DNA of 36,907 nucleotides from Burkholderiales bacterium (GTDB taxonomy: Bacteria > Pseudomonadota > Gammaproteobacteria > Burkholderiales > Burkholderiaceae_C), in the NCBI GenBank assembly GCA_026400275.1, contig JAPLPK010000032.1, positions 1 through 36,907 on the forward strand, given 5' to 3'. The notes beneath the pieces are model-generated. The model made no database searches, had not been told where the DNA came from, and saw only the letters and a list, made by a program, of their open reading frames with translations. Positions within the stretch are counted from its first letter, which is position 1. Every line of letters begins with the position of its first letter. A program made the position numbers and the translations under genes. Below are positions 8,991 to 17,627 of this stretch, in pieces.

Positions 8991-9905
8991 TTAAATCAGG
9001 TAGTGGTCCAGCAGCAGCGCGGCAAACAGCGCGCTCAAGTGGATCAGGGAAAAGCGGAAGGTCTTGCGCGCCAGGGCGTCCGAGTAATTGCGCCAAAGTG
9101 CAAAGCCGTAGGCGCAGAACCCAATACTCAGCACCACGGCAGCCGCCAGGTACAGCCAGGAGCTCATGCCGTAAATGAAGGGCATCAGGCAGGCCGCGAA
9201 CAGCACCAGGGTGTACAGCAACACCTGCAGGCGGGTGAACTCGTTGCCGTGGGTAACGGGCAGCATGGGCAGACCGGACTTGCGGTAGTCCTCCACCCGG
9301 TACAAGGCCAACGCCCAGAAGTGCGGCGGCGTCCACAGAAAGATGATCAAAAACAGGATCAAGGCCTCGGGCCCAACATTGCCAGTCATGGCAGCCCAGC
9401 CCAGCACCGGCGGCATGGCACCCGAGGCACCGCCAATGACGATGTTCTGCGGCGTCAGCGGCTTCAGGATGACGGTGTAGACCACGGCGTAGCCCACAAA
9501 AGTGGCAAAGGTCAGCCACATGGTCAGGGCATTCACCCACACATACAACAGCGCCGAGCCCGCCACGCATAGCAGGGCTGAAAACAGCAGGGTTTGCCAA
9601 TCCTGCAACTCCTGGCGCGCCGTGGGCCGCCAGGAGGTGCGCTTCATCTTGGCATCTATGCCCTTCTCGACCAAGCAGTTGAAGGCCGCAGCGGCACCGG
9701 CCACCAGCCAAATGCCCAGGCAGGCCAACAGACCCAGGCGGACTTCGGCCCAGGTAGGGACGCAGGGCACGGCCAGCACCATGCCAATGAGAGCGCAGAA
9801 CACGATCAGTTGGACCACGCGCGGCTTGGTCAGCGAATAGAACTGGCGCAGACGCGAGGGCGACGCGGCAGTCATGGGAGGGGCGGTAGGTTCAGCAACA
9901 CGCAT
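8991..9905 (-). CDS. ctaB: heme O synthase (protoheme IX farnesyltransferase)
   Basis: A 304-aa UbiA-superfamily membrane prenyltransferase that adds a farnesyl group to heme b, making heme O for cytochrome oxidase. About eight or nine transmembrane segments. The prenyl-diphosphate-binding motif [15 protein letters not shown] is present, as is the second conserved region [12 protein letters not shown] followed by [15 protein letters not shown] at 9905 is used; Met12 is an alternative start. Sits directly after ctaA (36-nt gap) and 5 nt before sco in the same direction, so these three are probably one transcript. Confidence 0.97.
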   Translation of the reverse strand: MRVAEPTAPPMTAASPSRLRQFYSLTKPRVVQLIVFCALIGMVLAVPCVPTWAEVRLGLLACLGIWLVAGAAAAFNCLVEKGIDAKMKRTSWRPTARQELQDWQTLLFSALLCVAGSALLYVWVNALTMWLTFATFVGYAVVYTVILKPLTPQNIVIGGASGAMPPVLGWAAMTGNVGPEALILFLIIFLWTPPHFWALALYRVEDYRKSGLPMLPVTHGNEFTRLQVLLYTLVLFAACLMPFIYGMSSWLYLAAAVVLSIGFCAYGFALWRNYSDALARKTFRFSLIHLSALFAALLLDHYLI

Positions 9906-9941
9906 GCAAAAAATCTCGGTCCAGACAAAAAATACACAACA

Positions 9942-11108
9942 TCAACGAACGGGGCGCTGCGCCGCCGGCTCGCTGAAGGCAAAGGAAGCGCGGGGCTCTG
10001 CGGCCAATGCACTGCGGCGGCTACACACAATCCAGGTCAGTACGACCACCAGCGCAGCCGCTCCCCCGGTATGGCCCACGGCGGCCAGCATAGGCCAGCC
10101 CAACACCACATTGCTCAAGCCCGTCGCAAACTGCAACAGGGTGAGCCCGCCCAGCCAACGCGCCTGGCGCAGGGTTGCCGGGTTACGGTGCAAGTGCCAG
10201 GCCAGCCAGGCGAGCGCCAACAGCACCAGGTAGGCCATCAACCGGTGGGCGTAGTGGATGGCCGTCAGTGCCGCAAACCCCAGATAAGTGCCATCCTGCA
10301 AGCGCCCCAGAGGCCGCCAGATCTGGAAGGCCTGTTGGAAGTCCATCTCCGGCCACCAGCTGTTTTGGCACAGGGGGAAAGTATCGCAGGCCAGCACCGC
10401 ATAGTTGGTACTGACCCAGCCGCCCAGGGCCACCTGGCAGGCGAGCAGCGCGAAAACCAGCCAAAGAGACCCACGCCCGGAAAAGGCGGGCACTGGTGCC
10501 TCCTCGCGCTGGGCGTAGGCCACCGCCTGCACGCACAGCAGCACCAGCAGCACCAGGCCACCGATCAAATGCAAGGTGACGATGGCCGGGAACAGCTTCA
10601 TGGTCACGGTCAGGGCGCCGAACGCACCCTGCACGCACACCCACACCAGGGTCAATGTGGGCCACCACGGGTTAATGGGCAGGGCCAGACCACGCCGACG
10701 CTGCCACCAGCTGGCAATGGTCAACACCAGGATCAACACACCTACCGAGGTCGCCAGATAGCGGTGCACCATCTCCACCCAGGCCTTGCCGTGCGTGACC
10801 GGCCCGCTGGGCATGGCGGTCTGGGCATGGGTGATCTGGGCCACGGCACCCAAGGGACTTGCATTGCCGTAACAGCCTGGCCAGTCGGGGCAGCCCAGGC
10901 CAGAGTCGCTCAGGCGGGTGAAGGCACCGAACAGCACCAGGTCAAAGGTCAAAAACAGGGTCAAAACCGTCAGGGCCTGCAAGCGCCCAATGGTTGATGC
11001 CTGGGGGTTGCGCAGCCGAACCCACACCAGGGGCACAACGGCAATCAGCAAACCCACCAGCATGACGCGGATGGCGGGCGACAGATCGTACAAGGCAGGC
11101 GTGTCCAT
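9942..11108 (-). CDS. ctaA: heme A synthase (COX15/CtaA)
   Basis: A 388-aa polytopic inner-membrane monooxygenase converting heme O to heme A. The Cox15/CtaA pattern is clear: an early F-G-A-F-T-R-L-S-D-S-G-L-G-C-P-D-W-P-G-C-Y-G stretch, E-M-V-H-R-Y heme-ligand motif, a mid-protein T-L-H-L-I-G-G, a Q-V-A-L-G-G-W-V-S-T-N-Y and a late A-I-H-Y-A-H-R. Paired cysteines in the first loop and near C-D-T-F-P-L-C are the conserved loop cysteines. Length is of the COX15 type rather than the short Bacillus type. Its ATG lies immediately after the stop of the preceding Sco-like gene, and ctaB follows. Confidence 0.96.
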   Translation of the reverse strand: MDTPALYDLSPAIRVMLVGLLIAVVPLVWVRLRNPQASTIGRLQALTVLTLFLTFDLVLFGAFTRLSDSGLGCPDWPGCYGNASPLGAVAQITHAQTAMPSGPVTHGKAWVEMVHRYLATSVGVLILVLTIASWWQRRRGLALPINPWWPTLTLVWVCVQGAFGALTVTMKLFPAIVTLHLIGGLVLLVLLCVQAVAYAQREEAPVPAFSGRGSLWLVFALLACQVALGGWVSTNYAVLACDTFPLCQNSWWPEMDFQQAFQIWRPLGRLQDGTYLGFAALTAIHYAHRLMAYLVLLALAWLAWHLHRNPATLRQARWLGGLTLLQFATGLSNVVLGWPMLAAVGHTGGAAALVVVLTWIVCSRRSALAAEPRASFAFSEPAAQRPVR

Positions 11109-11840
11109 TTAACGGCCCGGTTGGTCCCAGGAGGCCGAGGCGCGCAACAGGCGCTCCAGGTCCCGCTTGGCGTTCGCCGCACCGGCCAGGTCCAGGCTGG
11201 CCGGGAAGCGCATCATCCAATTGCCCAGAGGATCGACCAGATACAGGTGCTCGGTCAACTGATGGCCTTGGGCGGGTGACAACCACTGCGATAGCTGTGC
11301 CTCGGACAAGCGCAGCACGGTGGCACCTTTCAAGGCGGGCAGCAGGCGTTCGGGCACAGGGGCATCATCTGTCACCAGCCAGATCCAGTCCACGCGGTCC
11401 TTTTCCTTGCCCTGGGTCTCGCGCAGTTGGCGCTGTAGGTAAAGGTGTTTCTCGCATTGGGCATCACACGCGCCACCGGCAACGCTGAGCAGCAGCCACT
11501 GGCCCTTGAGCGCACGCAGATTGCCGGGCGTACCGTCCAGCGCCTGCACCGCTTGGTCCGGCAGCGGGCGCTGCGGGTCGATCAGCTCGCCAAAATTGCG
11601 CCGGCCTTCAGGGCGAATCACGTAATAGGTGAAATACGAGGCAATCACCGGTGCAGCACAAGTCAACAGCACGGCCAGCATCTTCCAGCGACCTAGCACC
11701 GTACGGCGAGCGGCACCGCCCACCGCCTCCTGGGGTGTGGGCATGGAATGCACCGTCATGCCTAGCAAGTGGTCTTCAGACGGGCTCACGGCGGCGGGGG
11801 TGCTGAGGGATGAAACGTCGGACAATTTGGAACCAGACAT
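11109..11840 (-). CDS. membrane-anchored thioredoxin-fold (Sco-like) protein in the cox cluster
   Basis: A 243-aa protein with an N-terminal tail, one transmembrane helix (about residues 54-74: L-A-V-L-L-T-C-A-A-P-V-I-A-S-Y) and a periplasmic domain. In that domain W-L-L-L-S-V-A-G-G-A-C125-D-A-Q-C129 gives a CxxxC motif spaced as in Sco proteins, followed by a later H-L-Y-L-V-D-P-L-G-N strand typical of thioredoxin folds. I infer a copper or thiol role in oxidase assembly; I do not recognise a characterised homologue. The first ATG (11840) overlaps surf1 by 65 nt; ATG at 11759 (Met28) would avoid this, but neither has a good Shine-Dalgarno. It abuts ctaA with no gap. Confidence 0.85.
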   Translation of the reverse strand: MSGSKLSDVSSLSTPAAVSPSEDHLLGMTVHSMPTPQEAVGGAARRTVLGRWKMLAVLLTCAAPVIASYFTYYVIRPEGRRNFGELIDPQRPLPDQAVQALDGTPGNLRALKGQWLLLSVAGGACDAQCEKHLYLQRQLRETQGKEKDRVDWIWLVTDDAPVPERLLPALKGATVLRLSEAQLSQWLSPAQGHQLTEHLYLVDPLGNWMMRFPASLDLAGAANAKRDLERLLRASASWDQPGR

Positions 11841-12513
11841 AAAGGATTGTGATCAAGGCAGCCAGCCCAAACCATTGAAATGCGTAGCCGTAGTGTTTTT
11901 CAACACCGGTATTGGCCTTGGGCCAGTCACGTTGCAGCGGCGTTGCGGGCGGCCCGGTCTGGAAGACAGACGCCGCCATCAGGGGCAAGCCTGTCTCGGC
12001 ACTGAAAGCTGCCAAGTCGAGATTTTGCCGGATGGGCCCCGACTCTACCGCCTGGAAGGCGTAAAGCTTAGACGGCGGCGGGGCCATACGCCCCTGCACA
12101 TCCACTAAACCCCCGGGTGTATCGATGCGGGGCAAGGCTGTGCGGTCTAGAAAATTACGCGGCACCCAGCCCCGCTGCACCAGGATCACGGCTTGGCTAT
12201 CCAGCAGCTGCAGGGGTGTCACCACGTAAAAACCGGCCTGGTCGTGCATTTGGCGGTTATCCAGGAACACCGTGCGCCGCGCCACCCAATGGCCCCGCAG
12301 CTGAACATTGCGGTGTAGCAGCGAATCAAGCTGCGGAGTGGCCAGCAACTCGGCCTGCGCGACCCGCGGCAGCCGGTTCTGCGACTCGATGGCGGCAAAC
12401 AAGGCCTCCTTCTGGGCCGCACGCGACAACTGCCAGCGCCCGAGCGACAGCGTAGCGGTCAGGCTCAGCAAAGCCCCTGCGGTGAGCAGGCAGAAACGCA
12501 ACTTGGGACTCAC
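11776..12513 (-). CDS. SURF1 family cytochrome oxidase biogenesis protein
   Basis: About 245 aa from a GTG at 12513 (V-S-P-K-L-R-F-C-L-L). The open frame continues upstream without a better start, and the residues there look like antisense of the DUF2909 gene. SURF1 hallmarks: an N-terminal transmembrane helix followed by L-G-R-W-Q-L-S-R-A-A-Q-K, then R-G-H-W, F-L-D-N-R, V-L-V-Q-R-G-W-V-P-R and the C-terminal H-Y-G-Y-A-F-Q-W-F-G-L-A second helix. It helps insert heme a into subunit I. Only 15 nt separate its GTG from the divergent DUF2909 ATG, so promoters must overlap coding sequence. Confidence 0.92.
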   Translation of the reverse strand: MSPKLRFCLLTAGALLSLTATLSLGRWQLSRAAQKEALFAAIESQNRLPRVAQAELLATPQLDSLLHRNVQLRGHWVARRTVFLDNRQMHDQAGFYVVTPLQLLDSQAVILVQRGWVPRNFLDRTALPRIDTPGGLVDVQGRMAPPPSKLYAFQAVESGPIRQNLDLAAFSAETGLPLMAASVFQTGPPATPLQRDWPKANTGVEKHYGYAFQWFGLAALITILYVWFQIVRRFIPQHPRRREPV

Positions 12514-12528
12514 GGGATAATGCTCCGC

Positions 12529-12759
12529 ATGACCTACCTCGCGCTCATTGCTTTTGCGGCCATCTTCGCCAGCCTGGGCGCCGCCCTGTACTTCATGCTC
12601 AAAGGCGGAAAAGACGACCTGAACAGCCCGCAAAAGGCCGACCGCATGGCCCGAGCGCTAGCCTTCCGTATCGGGTTCTCGGTGTTGCTGTTCGTTTGCA
12701 TTCTGGTGGGTTGGAAGCTAGGGTATTTGCACCCCACCGGCATCCCGGCCGGCAAATAA
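12529..12759 (+). CDS. DUF2909 twin-transmembrane protein
   Basis: A 76-aa protein with two hydrophobic helices (about 3-23 and 49-68) joined by a polar loop K-G-G-K-D-D-L-N-S-P-Q-K-A-D-R-M-A-R-A-L-A-F-R. This matches the DUF2909 layout commonly found next to cox genes in Betaproteobacteria. The ATG at 12529 is chosen because it starts right before the first helix; ATG at 12520 adds three residues. It is the only gene of the oxidase region on the plus strand, divergent from surf1 and closed by a terminator against ctaE. Function unknown; probably oxidase assembly or stability. Confidence 0.85.
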   Translation: MTYLALIAFAAIFASLGAALYFMLKGGKDDLNSPQKADRMARALAFRIGFSVLLFVCILVGWKLGYLHPTGIPAGK

Positions 12760-12770
12760 GGCGCAGCAAC

Positions 12771-12796
12771 AAAAAAGCGCCCATCGGCGCTTTTTT
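12771..12796. terminator. bidirectional intrinsic terminator, DUF2909 / ctaE
   Basis: Eleven-base arms (AAAAAAGCGCC and GGCGCTTTTTT) around a CATC loop. It lies between the convergent DUF2909 gene and ctaE and can end transcription from both sides, splitting the oxidase cluster into a structural half (ctaC to ctaE) and a heme/assembly half (surf1 to sco). Confidence 0.92.
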
Positions 12797-12820
12797 GAAT
12801 GGAGGCAGAGGGCAGCGCCA

Positions 12821-13702
12821 TTACATCCAGTAGACGATCACGTACAAGCCCAACCAGACGACGTCCACAAAGTGCCAGTACCAGGCTGCACCCTCAAAGC
12901 CAAAATGCTTTTGCGGCGTGAAGTGGCCTTTCATTAAACGCAGGGTAATGAACAGCAGCATCAACATGCCCACCAACACGTGGAAGCCGTGGAAACCGGT
13001 CAGCATGAAGAAGGTGGAGCCGTAAACGCCGGAGCTGAGCTTGAGGTTCATCTCGCTGTAAGCATGGGCGTATTCATAACCCTGCACGAACAGGAACACC
13101 GTACCCAAAATCACCGTAGCCCACATGAAACCAATCGTCTTGCCGCGCTGGCCCTTGACCAGAGCGTGGTGGGCGATTGTCAGCGTCACGCCAGATGTCA
13201 ACAACAGGCCGGTGTTAATAGTCGGCAGCCAAAAAGGCGTCATGGTTTCAAAGGGCTCAATGATGTTCGCTGGCGAAGCCGTGACACCCGCGGCCAAGCT
13301 GGGCCATACGGCCTTGAAGTCCGGCCATAACAGAGCGTTATCCAGGCTACCCAATACCGGCACGGAATGGGCACGCGCCCACCACAAGGCGGTGAAGAAG
13401 GCGCCGAAGAACATCACCTCCGAGAAGATAAACCAGCTCATCGCCCAGCGGTAGGACAGGTCGATCTTGTGGCCATAAAGTCCGCCTTCGCTTTCCCGAA
13501 TGGCGTCGCGGAACCACTGGTACAGCACGCCCCACCAAAACAGCATGCCAACGGCCAGCGAATACTTGCCCCACTCGGCGTCATTCACCCATTGGCCAGC
13601 GCCCAGGATTACAAAAAACAAGCCCAGCGCAGCCATCGCCGGGTGGCGCGATGGACCTGGCACAAAGTAGTACGGTGTTGCGGCATGCGCGCTTGAACTC
13701 AT
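12821..13702 (-). CDS. ctaE: cytochrome c oxidase subunit III
   Basis: A 293-aa, seven-helix core subunit of the aa3-type oxidase; it stabilises subunit I and its proton uptake path. Recognisable by Y-Y-F-V-P-G-P-S-R-H-P at the N-terminus, S-E-V-M-F-F-G-A-F-F-T-A-L-W-W-A-R, F-M-L-T-G-F-H-G-F-H-V-L-V-G and the C-terminal A-A-W-Y-W-H-F-V-D-V-V-W-L. A strong AAGGAG Shine-Dalgarno precedes the ATG by 5 nt. Follows the DUF2970 gene by 48 nt and ends at the terminator 12771-12796. Confidence 0.98.
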   Translation of the reverse strand: MSSSAHAATPYYFVPGPSRHPAMAALGLFFVILGAGQWVNDAEWGKYSLAVGMLFWWGVLYQWFRDAIRESEGGLYGHKIDLSYRWAMSWFIFSEVMFFGAFFTALWWARAHSVPVLGSLDNALLWPDFKAVWPSLAAGVTASPANIIEPFETMTPFWLPTINTGLLLTSGVTLTIAHHALVKGQRGKTIGFMWATVILGTVFLFVQGYEYAHAYSEMNLKLSSGVYGSTFFMLTGFHGFHVLVGMLMLLFITLRLMKGHFTPQKHFGFEGAAWYWHFVDVVWLGLYVIVYWM

Positions 13703-13750
13703 TTCAGCTCCTTGGTCTCACTTATTTTCTTAACCGTTTAGCAAAGCAGA

Positions 13751-13951
13751 TCACTTCGCCACCACCCAACTGACAAAAAACATCAAGCCCACTACGAATA
13801 GCAGCACGGCCAGCAAGCCCACTGCAATTACCTGCAGCGGGCTCAGCTTGGCCAGATCGTCTTCAAAGCCGCTGCGCTTGCGTATACCCACAAACGACCA
13901 TGCCACCGTCTTGATCGTATGAAGCACCGATGCCTTTGCCGGTGCGCTCAT
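13751..13951 (-). CDS. DUF2970 single-pass membrane protein
   Basis: A 66-aa protein. An amphipathic N-terminal half has the family's typical V-A-W-S-F-V-G-I-R-K-R-S-G-F-E-D-D stretch, and one C-terminal transmembrane helix spans about residues 41-64. It overlaps the ctaG stop by 4 nt (ATGA), so it is translationally coupled to ctaG, and ctaE follows. Such genes recur between ctaG and ctaE in Betaproteobacteria; a role in oxidase assembly is likely but unproven. Confidence 0.9.
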   Translation of the reverse strand: MSAPAKASVLHTIKTVAWSFVGIRKRSGFEDDLAKLSPLQVIAVGLLAVLLFVVGLMFFVSWVVAK

Positions 13952-14568
13952 GACCCACGCCCCGCTTCCACATGCCGCCCGGCATCTACGGTGGATACGG
14001 GTGCTGGCGGCGTCTTACCCCCCACCTCAAAGAAGGTGTAGGACAAAGTAATCGTGCTCACATCCTTGGACAGCTTCGGGTCGATCACAAAAGCCACCGG
14101 CCATTGCTTCTTCTCGCCCGGATCCAGGGTGTACTGGTTGAAGCAAAAACATTCCAGCTTGTTGAAGTGCGCTGCGGCCTGCCTGGGCGCATAGCTGGGT
14201 ATGGCCTGTGCGGCCATGCGCCGGTTCTGAACGTTTTGAAATTCGTACATCACGGTAGCCAATTCACCAGGGTGCACCTGTACCGATCGCGTGGCGGGTT
14301 TGAATTCCCAAGGGCCACGCGCGTTCGCATCGAACTCTACCGTGATGGTCCGGCTCATATCCACCTGGGTATTAGCGGGCAGCTTGATAGGCTTACCCGC
14401 GCCACCATCACCCGGCAGCTGGCGCTCTGCCAACGCCAGCACATTGATGCCGGTCATTTCACAAATCGCCTTGTACAACGGCACCAGCGCATAACCGAAA
14501 GCAAACATGCCCAGCGCGACAACGCCCAGCTTGCCCAGCATCTTCCAGTTTTCGCGACGCACGTACAT
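13948..14568 (-). CDS. ctaG: cytochrome c oxidase assembly protein CtaG/Cox11
   Basis: A 206-aa copper chaperone that inserts CuB into subunit I. One N-terminal transmembrane helix (about residues 10-32) precedes a periplasmic immunoglobulin-like domain. The copper-binding C-F-C-F motif is present in K-L-E-C-F-C-F-N-Q-Y, followed by the usual D-P-G-E-K-K-Q-W-P-V-A-F-V-I-D-P and L-S-Y-T-F-F. Length is normal. Lies between the 38-aa small assembly gene (16 nt upstream) and DUF2970 (4-nt overlap). Confidence 0.97.
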   Translation of the reverse strand: MYVRRENWKMLGKLGVVALGMFAFGYALVPLYKAICEMTGINVLALAERQLPGDGGAGKPIKLPANTQVDMSRTITVEFDANARGPWEFKPATRSVQVHPGELATVMYEFQNVQNRRMAAQAIPSYAPRQAAAHFNKLECFCFNQYTLDPGEKKQWPVAFVIDPKLSKDVSTITLSYTFFEVGGKTPPAPVSTVDAGRHVEAGRGS

Positions 14569-14584
14569 GCAGGCCCTTAGCGAC

Positions 14585-14701
14585 TCAGTGGTGGCTCAGC
14601 AGAACCATCTTGACAACAAATCCCACAAAGAACACCAGCGCTACAGACGCCAGTATCAGTCCGGTACGGAGGTTGTGCTTCTTTTGCTCTGGCGTCAGCA
14701 T
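14585..14701 (-). CDS. cytochrome oxidase small assembly protein, 38 aa
   Basis: ATG at 14701, TGA at 14585-14587: M-L-T-P-E-Q-K-K-H-N-L-R-T-G-L followed by a single transmembrane helix (I-L-A-S-V-A-L-V-F-F-V-G-F-V-V) and K-M-V-L-L-S-H-H. It fills the space between ctaD (9-nt gap) and ctaG (16-nt gap) exactly. A tiny membrane protein with a T-P-E-Q-K-K-x-N-x-R-T-G start is found at this place in many Betaproteobacteria and is annotated as cytochrome oxidase small assembly protein. Likely cotranscribed with ctaCD and ctaG. Confidence 0.82.
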   Translation of the reverse strand: MLTPEQKKHNLRTGLILASVALVFFVGFVVKMVLLSHH

Positions 14702-14710
14702 GGTCAGGCT

Positions 14711-16336
14711 TTAACCAATCACGCGGGTTGCCGTGGCATCCAGCTTGGGTGGTGTTTCAAAGGTATGGAAGGGCGCAGGTGATGGCACTTCCCACTCCAG
14801 GCCTTCGGCGGCTTCCCAGGGCTTTTGCGATGCTTTTTCGCCCTTGCCCATCATGGCAGGCAATACGATGAAGAAGAAGAAATACACCTGGGCAAAACCG
14901 AAGGCAAACGCCCCCACCGACGCAATGGCATTGAAGTCAGCGAACTGCATGGGGTAGTCGGCATAGCGGCGCGGCATGCCTGCCAAGCCCAAGAAGTGCA
15001 TGGGGAAGAAGGTCACGTTGAACGCGATCAACGACCACCAGAAATGGATCTTGCCGCGGCGCTCGTTGTACATCACACCGGTCCATTTGGGGCACCAGTA
15101 GTAGAAACCGGCAAACATGGCGTACAGAGAGCCCGCCACCAGCACATAGTGGAAATGGGCCACAACGTAGTAGGTGTCCTGCAGCTGGATGTCGATGGGC
15201 GCCACCGCCAGAATCAGGCCCGTAAAGCCGCCCATGGTGAACACGAAGATGAAGCCCACTGCGAACAGCATGGGGGTTTCAAAGGTCATGGACCCCTGCC
15301 ACATGGTGGCGATCCAGTTGAATATCTTCACGGCAGTAGGTACCGCAATCAACATGGTGGCGTACATGAAGAACAACTGGCCTGTCACCGGCATACCGGT
15401 GGTGAACATATGGTGCGCCCAGACGATGAACGATAGGATCGCAATCGACGATGTGGCATAGACCATGGATGCGTAGCCAAACAGCTTTTTGCGCGCAAAG
15501 GCCGGCACGATGTGGCTGATGATGCCGAAGGCCGGCAAGATCATGATGTACACCTCTGGGTGCCCAAAGAACCAGAAGATGTGCTGGTACATCACCGGGT
15601 CGCCGCCACCTGCGGGATTGAAGAAGCTGGTGCCAAAGTGGCGGTCCGTCAGCGTCATGGTGATGGCGCCTGCCAGCACGGGCATCACAGCGATCAGAAG
15701 ATAGGCGGTAATCAACCAGGTCCAGCAAAACATCGGCATCTTCATCAGCGTCATGCCGGGTGCGCGCATGTTCAGGATGGTGACGATGATGTTGATCGAA
15801 CCCATGATCGACGAAGCCCCAAGGATGTGCATCGCAAAAATACCGGCATCCATGCTGGGACCCATTTGCAGGGTGAGCGGCGCATACAGCGTCCAGCCGG
15901 CTGCAGGTGCACCGCCAGGCATAAAAAACGAGCTGACCAGCGTCACAGCAGCAGGGATCATCAGCCAGAAGCTGAAGTTATTCATGCGCGCAAACGCCAT
16001 GTCACTGGCACCAATTTGCAGCGGAATCATCCAGTTCGCAAAGCCCACAAAGGCCGGCATGATGGCGCCGAACACCATGATCAGGCCGTGCATGGTGGTC
16101 AGCTGGTTGAACAGCTCTGGATTCACGAACTGCAAGCCGGGCTGGAACAACTCGGCGCGGATCAGCAGCGCCAAGACGCCACCCACCATCAACATGGTAA
16201 AACTGAACAGCAGGTACAGGGTACCGATGTCTTTGTGGTTGGTCGCGAAAACCCACCGACGCCAGCCCGTAGGTGCGTGGTGGTCATGCCCGTCGTGGTG
16301 GGCATGGTCGTCGTGGGGGTGGAGAACTGCGCTCAT
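14711..16336 (-). CDS. ctaD: cytochrome c oxidase subunit I
   Basis: A 541-aa, twelve-helix catalytic subunit of an A-type heme-copper oxidase, reducing O2 and pumping protons. Seen: M-H-G-L-I-M-V-F (heme a His), F-F-G-H-P-E-V-Y (CuB His cross-linked to Tyr), V-W-A-H-H-M-F (two CuB His) and V-V-A-H-F-H-Y-V (heme a3 and heme a His). The G-H-P-E-V motif marks the A1 subfamily. The N-terminus is unusually His-rich (8 His in the first 21 residues) before T-G-W-R-R-W. An AAGGAAA Shine-Dalgarno precedes the ATG. Lies 38 nt after ctaC. Confidence 0.98.
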   Translation of the reverse strand: MSAVLHPHDDHAHHDGHDHHAPTGWRRWVFATNHKDIGTLYLLFSFTMLMVGGVLALLIRAELFQPGLQFVNPELFNQLTTMHGLIMVFGAIMPAFVGFANWMIPLQIGASDMAFARMNNFSFWLMIPAAVTLVSSFFMPGGAPAAGWTLYAPLTLQMGPSMDAGIFAMHILGASSIMGSINIIVTILNMRAPGMTLMKMPMFCWTWLITAYLLIAVMPVLAGAITMTLTDRHFGTSFFNPAGGGDPVMYQHIFWFFGHPEVYIMILPAFGIISHIVPAFARKKLFGYASMVYATSSIAILSFIVWAHHMFTTGMPVTGQLFFMYATMLIAVPTAVKIFNWIATMWQGSMTFETPMLFAVGFIFVFTMGGFTGLILAVAPIDIQLQDTYYVVAHFHYVLVAGSLYAMFAGFYYWCPKWTGVMYNERRGKIHFWWSLIAFNVTFFPMHFLGLAGMPRRYADYPMQFADFNAIASVGAFAFGFAQVYFFFFIVLPAMMGKGEKASQKPWEAAEGLEWEVPSPAPFHTFETPPKLDATATRVIG

Positions 16337-16374
16337 CTTGCTTTCCTTGGAAATCTGTACGTTGCGAGAGCAGC

Positions 16375-17562
16375 TTATTTGCCGCGCAGAGCCAAGACGT
16401 CAGCCGGCTGCACCAGTTGGCCCGTCTTGTTGGACCAGTTATTTTTGGTGTAGCTAATGACTGCTGCAATGTCGGTGTCGCTGAGTTGCTTCCAGGAAGG
16501 CATGGCACCGTTGTTCTGACCGTTCAGCAAGGTCATGATCTGCAAGCTCTTGTCGGCATCCAGCACCTTGGACGAGCCATCCAGCGGCTTGATAGGGCCG
16601 GCGCCCTTGCCATTGGCCTGGTGGCAGGCTGCACAGTTGGAGGCGTACACCTTTTCACCTCGTTTAAAGATGTCGTCTAGTGTCCAAACCTTGGAAGGAT
16701 CGTCTGCCTTGGCAGCCAATTTCTTCTTCTCGCCGTCCACCCACTTGGAATAATCTTCGGCCGACACGACCTTCACCTGGATGGGCATGTAGGCATGCTC
16801 CTTACCGCAAAGCTCTACGCATTGGCCATAGTAGGTGCCGACCTTTTCCGCCCGGAACCATGTGTCGCGCACAAAGCCGGGAATCGCATCTTGCTTGATG
16901 CCGAAAGCAGGCACGCCGAAAGAATGGATCACGTCGTCGGCGGTGGTGATGATGCGCACCTTTTTATCCACTGGCACAACCAGCGGGTTATCCACTTTCA
17001 GCAGATAGTCGTCCACCACTTCATTGGCCTTGGGGCCGCCGTTGTTGGACATGGCGCGCTGGGTGCTGTCCAGCGTGGACACAAAGCCAATGCCTTCGCC
17101 CTCGCCCTTGATGTAGTCGTAACCCCATTTCCACTGCATACCGGTGACCTTCACGGTCAGGTCGGCATTGGTGGTGTCCTTCAATGCGACCACCACCTTG
17201 GTGGCGGGCAGCGCCATCAGAATCACGATGACGAAGGGCACGATGGTCCATATCACCTCGACCACTACGGACTCGTGGAAGTTGGCGGCCTTGTAGCCCT
17301 TGGATTTGCGGTGCTTCCAGATGGAATAGAACATCACACCAAACACCGCGACGAAGATGACGCAGCACACGATGAGCATGAACCAGTGCAGCCATTGTTG
17401 CTCTTCAGCGATCTTGGTGACTGCTGGGGCCAGATTCAGCTGCCGCACAGCGGGGCCGCCGGGTAGATCATTGACCGCATGCGCAGCAGTGCTGAACCAT
17501 GCGCCCGCCCATACGCCGAGAGCAGGCAGGAGTGAAGCCAACTTGTTAGGAATCATCTTCAT
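16375..17562 (-). CDS. ctaC: cytochrome c oxidase subunit II with fused cytochrome c domain
   Basis: 395 aa. A signal peptide (to about A-A-H-A, residue 29), two transmembrane helices, then the CuA cupredoxin domain with [12 protein letters not shown] supplying the Cys, His and Met ligands. At about residues 300-395 a class I cytochrome c domain follows: C-A-A-C-H heme site and a late G-A-M-P-S-W-K Met ligand. The fusion lets the enzyme take electrons directly or via soluble cytochromes such as c4, and is usual in Comamonadaceae. First gene of the structural operon ctaC-ctaD-small-ctaG-DUF2970-ctaE. Start at 17562; Met3 is an alternative. Confidence 0.97.
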   Translation of the reverse strand: MKMIPNKLASLLPALGVWAGAWFSTAAHAVNDLPGGPAVRQLNLAPAVTKIAEEQQWLHWFMLIVCCVIFVAVFGVMFYSIWKHRKSKGYKAANFHESVVVEVIWTIVPFVIVILMALPATKVVVALKDTTNADLTVKVTGMQWKWGYDYIKGEGEGIGFVSTLDSTQRAMSNNGGPKANEVVDDYLLKVDNPLVVPVDKKVRIITTADDVIHSFGVPAFGIKQDAIPGFVRDTWFRAEKVGTYYGQCVELCGKEHAYMPIQVKVVSAEDYSKWVDGEKKKLAAKADDPSKVWTLDDIFKRGEKVYASNCAACHQANGKGAGPIKPLDGSSKVLDADKSLQIMTLLNGQNNGAMPSWKQLSDTDIAAVISYTKNNWSNKTGQLVQPADVLALRGK

Positions 17563-17627
17563 CGTTTTAACTTCTTCTTAATAGAACCAGTTTGTCTACG
17601 CTGCCCAAGCAACCCTGGACCACCCCC

